NCBI GenBank assembly: GCA_937950065.1 | Contig: CALFEN010000153.1 | Span: forward strand, 1 to 16,249 | Direction: 5' to 3' | DNA from: an uncultured bacterium | Lineage (GTDB): Bacteria; Patescibacteria; JAEDAM01; Absconditabacterales; Absconditicoccaceae | DNA: 16,249 nucleotides | Shown here: piece by piece, positions 15,148 through 16,249 of the stretch | Numbering within the stretch: the first letter of the stretch is position 1 | How the letters are laid out: each line of letters begins with the position of its first letter | Translations under genes and position numbers: made by a program | Notes under the pieces: model-generated | Told to the model about the DNA's origin: nothing | The model's input: only the letters and a program-made list of their open reading frames with translations | Databases searched by the model: none

Positions 15148-15270
15148 CAAGTGTTAAGCCATTTATAAAATAGTATTTTTAATTATAAAAATCTTACTTG
15201 TATTTAAATTATAAATAATTATATATTTCACTTAAAAAATATACTTTATAATTACAATATTACCATAAAA

Positions 15271-16149
15271 ATGATTTTAAATTATTTATCACAATATTTC
15301 AAATGAATATATAATAACGCTGATAAAGTCAAATCCATCAACGATGTAAAAAGAGATTGAAAAGAATTAATTAGAGTATTAAATTTTAATACGCTCTATG
15401 GAATACACAAATGAAATAATCCTGTGCAGTCATTAAAGGTCTTCCGCTCTGTATTGAAAAAAATACATATAGAATGAGATAACAACTGGGTCAGCACCCA
15501 CTGTAACCACTCCAGAAATATAATAGAAATATGTAAAAAAGTTGATGCCGACATTATTATTCTCAATGAAGTTTTGTATAACAATCCTTCTAAATGATTT
15601 ATTGAAGATTGATTAAGAACTTTATGATACAAAAGCGTATTTAGATGAGAGGCATTACATAGTAGAGCTCAAGAAAATAAACCAGCAATCCCTTCCTGAA
15701 TTATTTTAGCATACAAATGAGATGCTTTATTGATTGAAGACGGACTCTGATACAGCGAACACCGATGATGAGCAAGCGGATGATATTGTATGGAAATAAG
15801 AATTTTTAATCTTATAGTAATTTGACTGCATCTAGGACTATGAGATCCAAACAGACAAAAACTGCAAAAATTAAATCTCGAAAGAATAGTAAAAACAAAA
15901 CTTGCTGAATGAAAGAACATCTTAATAGTTTGAGATTTTAATCAAGACCCATGGAATATAAACAAAAATTTATGAAAATTTAATTTAAAACTTTTTACTG
16001 CACCGTCTTTCCCGGCTTATAGCTGGCTGCCTCCGATTAGAGCATTGGATCAGGTCTGGATAAATAATAATTTCTGAATATTAAAAAATCATTTTATGAT
16101 TCCTACATTCTCTGATCATTTCGCCCAAATCGTAGATATACAACAATAA
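15271..16149 (+). CDS. Endonuclease/exonuclease/phosphatase-fold hydrolase
   Basis: A 292-residue metal-dependent phosphodiesterase or phosphatase of the EEP (DNase I-like) fold; the substrate cannot be assigned. Motifs in order: RVLNFNTLYG (N38/N40, metal-binding Asn strand), DADIIILNEV (catalytic-site Glu100), LIVIGLHLGLGDPNRQK (His187 and Arg195 region), ILIVGDFNQDP (Asp222, Asn224), ALDQVWI (Asp260) and SDHFAQI (Asp282, His283, the general base pair). All are present, so it should be active. No signal peptide is seen. UGA is Gly throughout, including GDF. Residue 165 (15763-15765) is CGA in SEH-X-GGASG, whose identity is unclear. An in-frame TAA two codons upstream fixes the start. It is divergent from the ATPase operon. 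Confidence 0.9.
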
Positions 16150-16202
16150 TTTATAAATAAATTAACCATTTGTTAACCGATAATATATATTATGTGTAGA
16201 AA

Positions 16203-16231
16203 TTGGACAGGTTGTGTGCAAAGAGTATAAT
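16203..16231 (+). promoter_or_regulatory. Promoter reading out of the window
   Basis: TTGGAC (16203-16208) and TATAAT (16226-16231), 17 bases apart. It lies after the EEP gene, so it should drive a gene beyond 16249. Just upstream, 16181-16194 is a short A/T palindrome and TTAACC occurs twice (near 16162 and 16173); these may be operator sites or chance. Confidence 0.55.
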
Positions 16232-16249
16232 AAGAGATATTATATTCTA

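Noticed and set aside
1..16249. CRISPR arrays, insertion sequences, phage integrase or attachment sites
   Set aside because: No regularly spaced repeats, transposase motifs or long terminal repeats were seen on reading the window.

Overview
This window is a fragment of a genome in which UGA is a glycine codon. Every conserved protein here is interrupted under the standard code. Each becomes full length when UGA is read as Gly, and the UGAs fall on invariant glycines: the P-loop of adenylate kinase (three UGAs), the KH GxxG loop, the GLPVRG motif of uS13 and the Nudix box. A tRNA with anticodon UCA and glycine-type identity bases lies at 8720-8793. Only UAA and UAG act as stops. This points to Absconditabacteria (SR1) or Gracilibacteria (BD1-5) of the Candidate Phyla Radiation. 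CGA and CGG are almost absent. Where they occur in recognisable families they sit at Trp or aromatic positions (Nudix residue 35, transporter residue 160), which favours Absconditabacteria, where CGA/CGG are reported to encode Trp. Arginine is written AGA, AGG, CGT and CGC.

Layout. 34-486 (+): a membrane-anchored or secreted protein with an anomalous density of CGA/CGG. 534-8793 (-): one long, tightly packed translation block, in transcription order tRNA-Gly(UCA), a two-helix membrane micro-protein, tRNA-Tyr, tRNA-Ala, tRNA-Arg, tRNA-Glu, infC, rpmI, rplT, tRNA-Leu, a bS21-like gene, rplU, infA, rpmJ, rpsM, rpsK, rpsD, rpoA, rplQ, rplM, rpsI, a terminator palindrome, adk and a Nudix gene. It fuses the infC operon, the alpha operon and the L13-S9 pair. 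9001-9249 (+): a compact unit unlike its surroundings, with a consensus promoter, a strong Shine-Dalgarno, a 40-residue single-helix peptide, pairing 5' and 3' ends and a GC-rich terminator. 9325-10503 (-): a drug-efflux-type MFS transporter with its own promoter. 10636-15054 (-): an operon of a PilT-like ATPase-KH protein (PINA family without its PIN domain), a degenerate pyruvate kinase, an unknown protein and a YebC-family protein. 15271-16149 (+): an endonuclease/exonuclease/phosphatase-fold hydrolase. 16203-16231 (+): a promoter for a gene beyond the edge.

The window is mostly translation machinery plus a small accessory set. The most unusual items are the 9001-9249 unit (toxin-like peptide mRNA or structured RNA), the CGA/CGG evidence, the PIN-less PINA ATPase and the pyruvate kinase homologue lacking catalytic residues. 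Most minus-strand genes have A/T-only upstream regions without a Shine-Dalgarno, so the strong one at 9044-9050 stands out.
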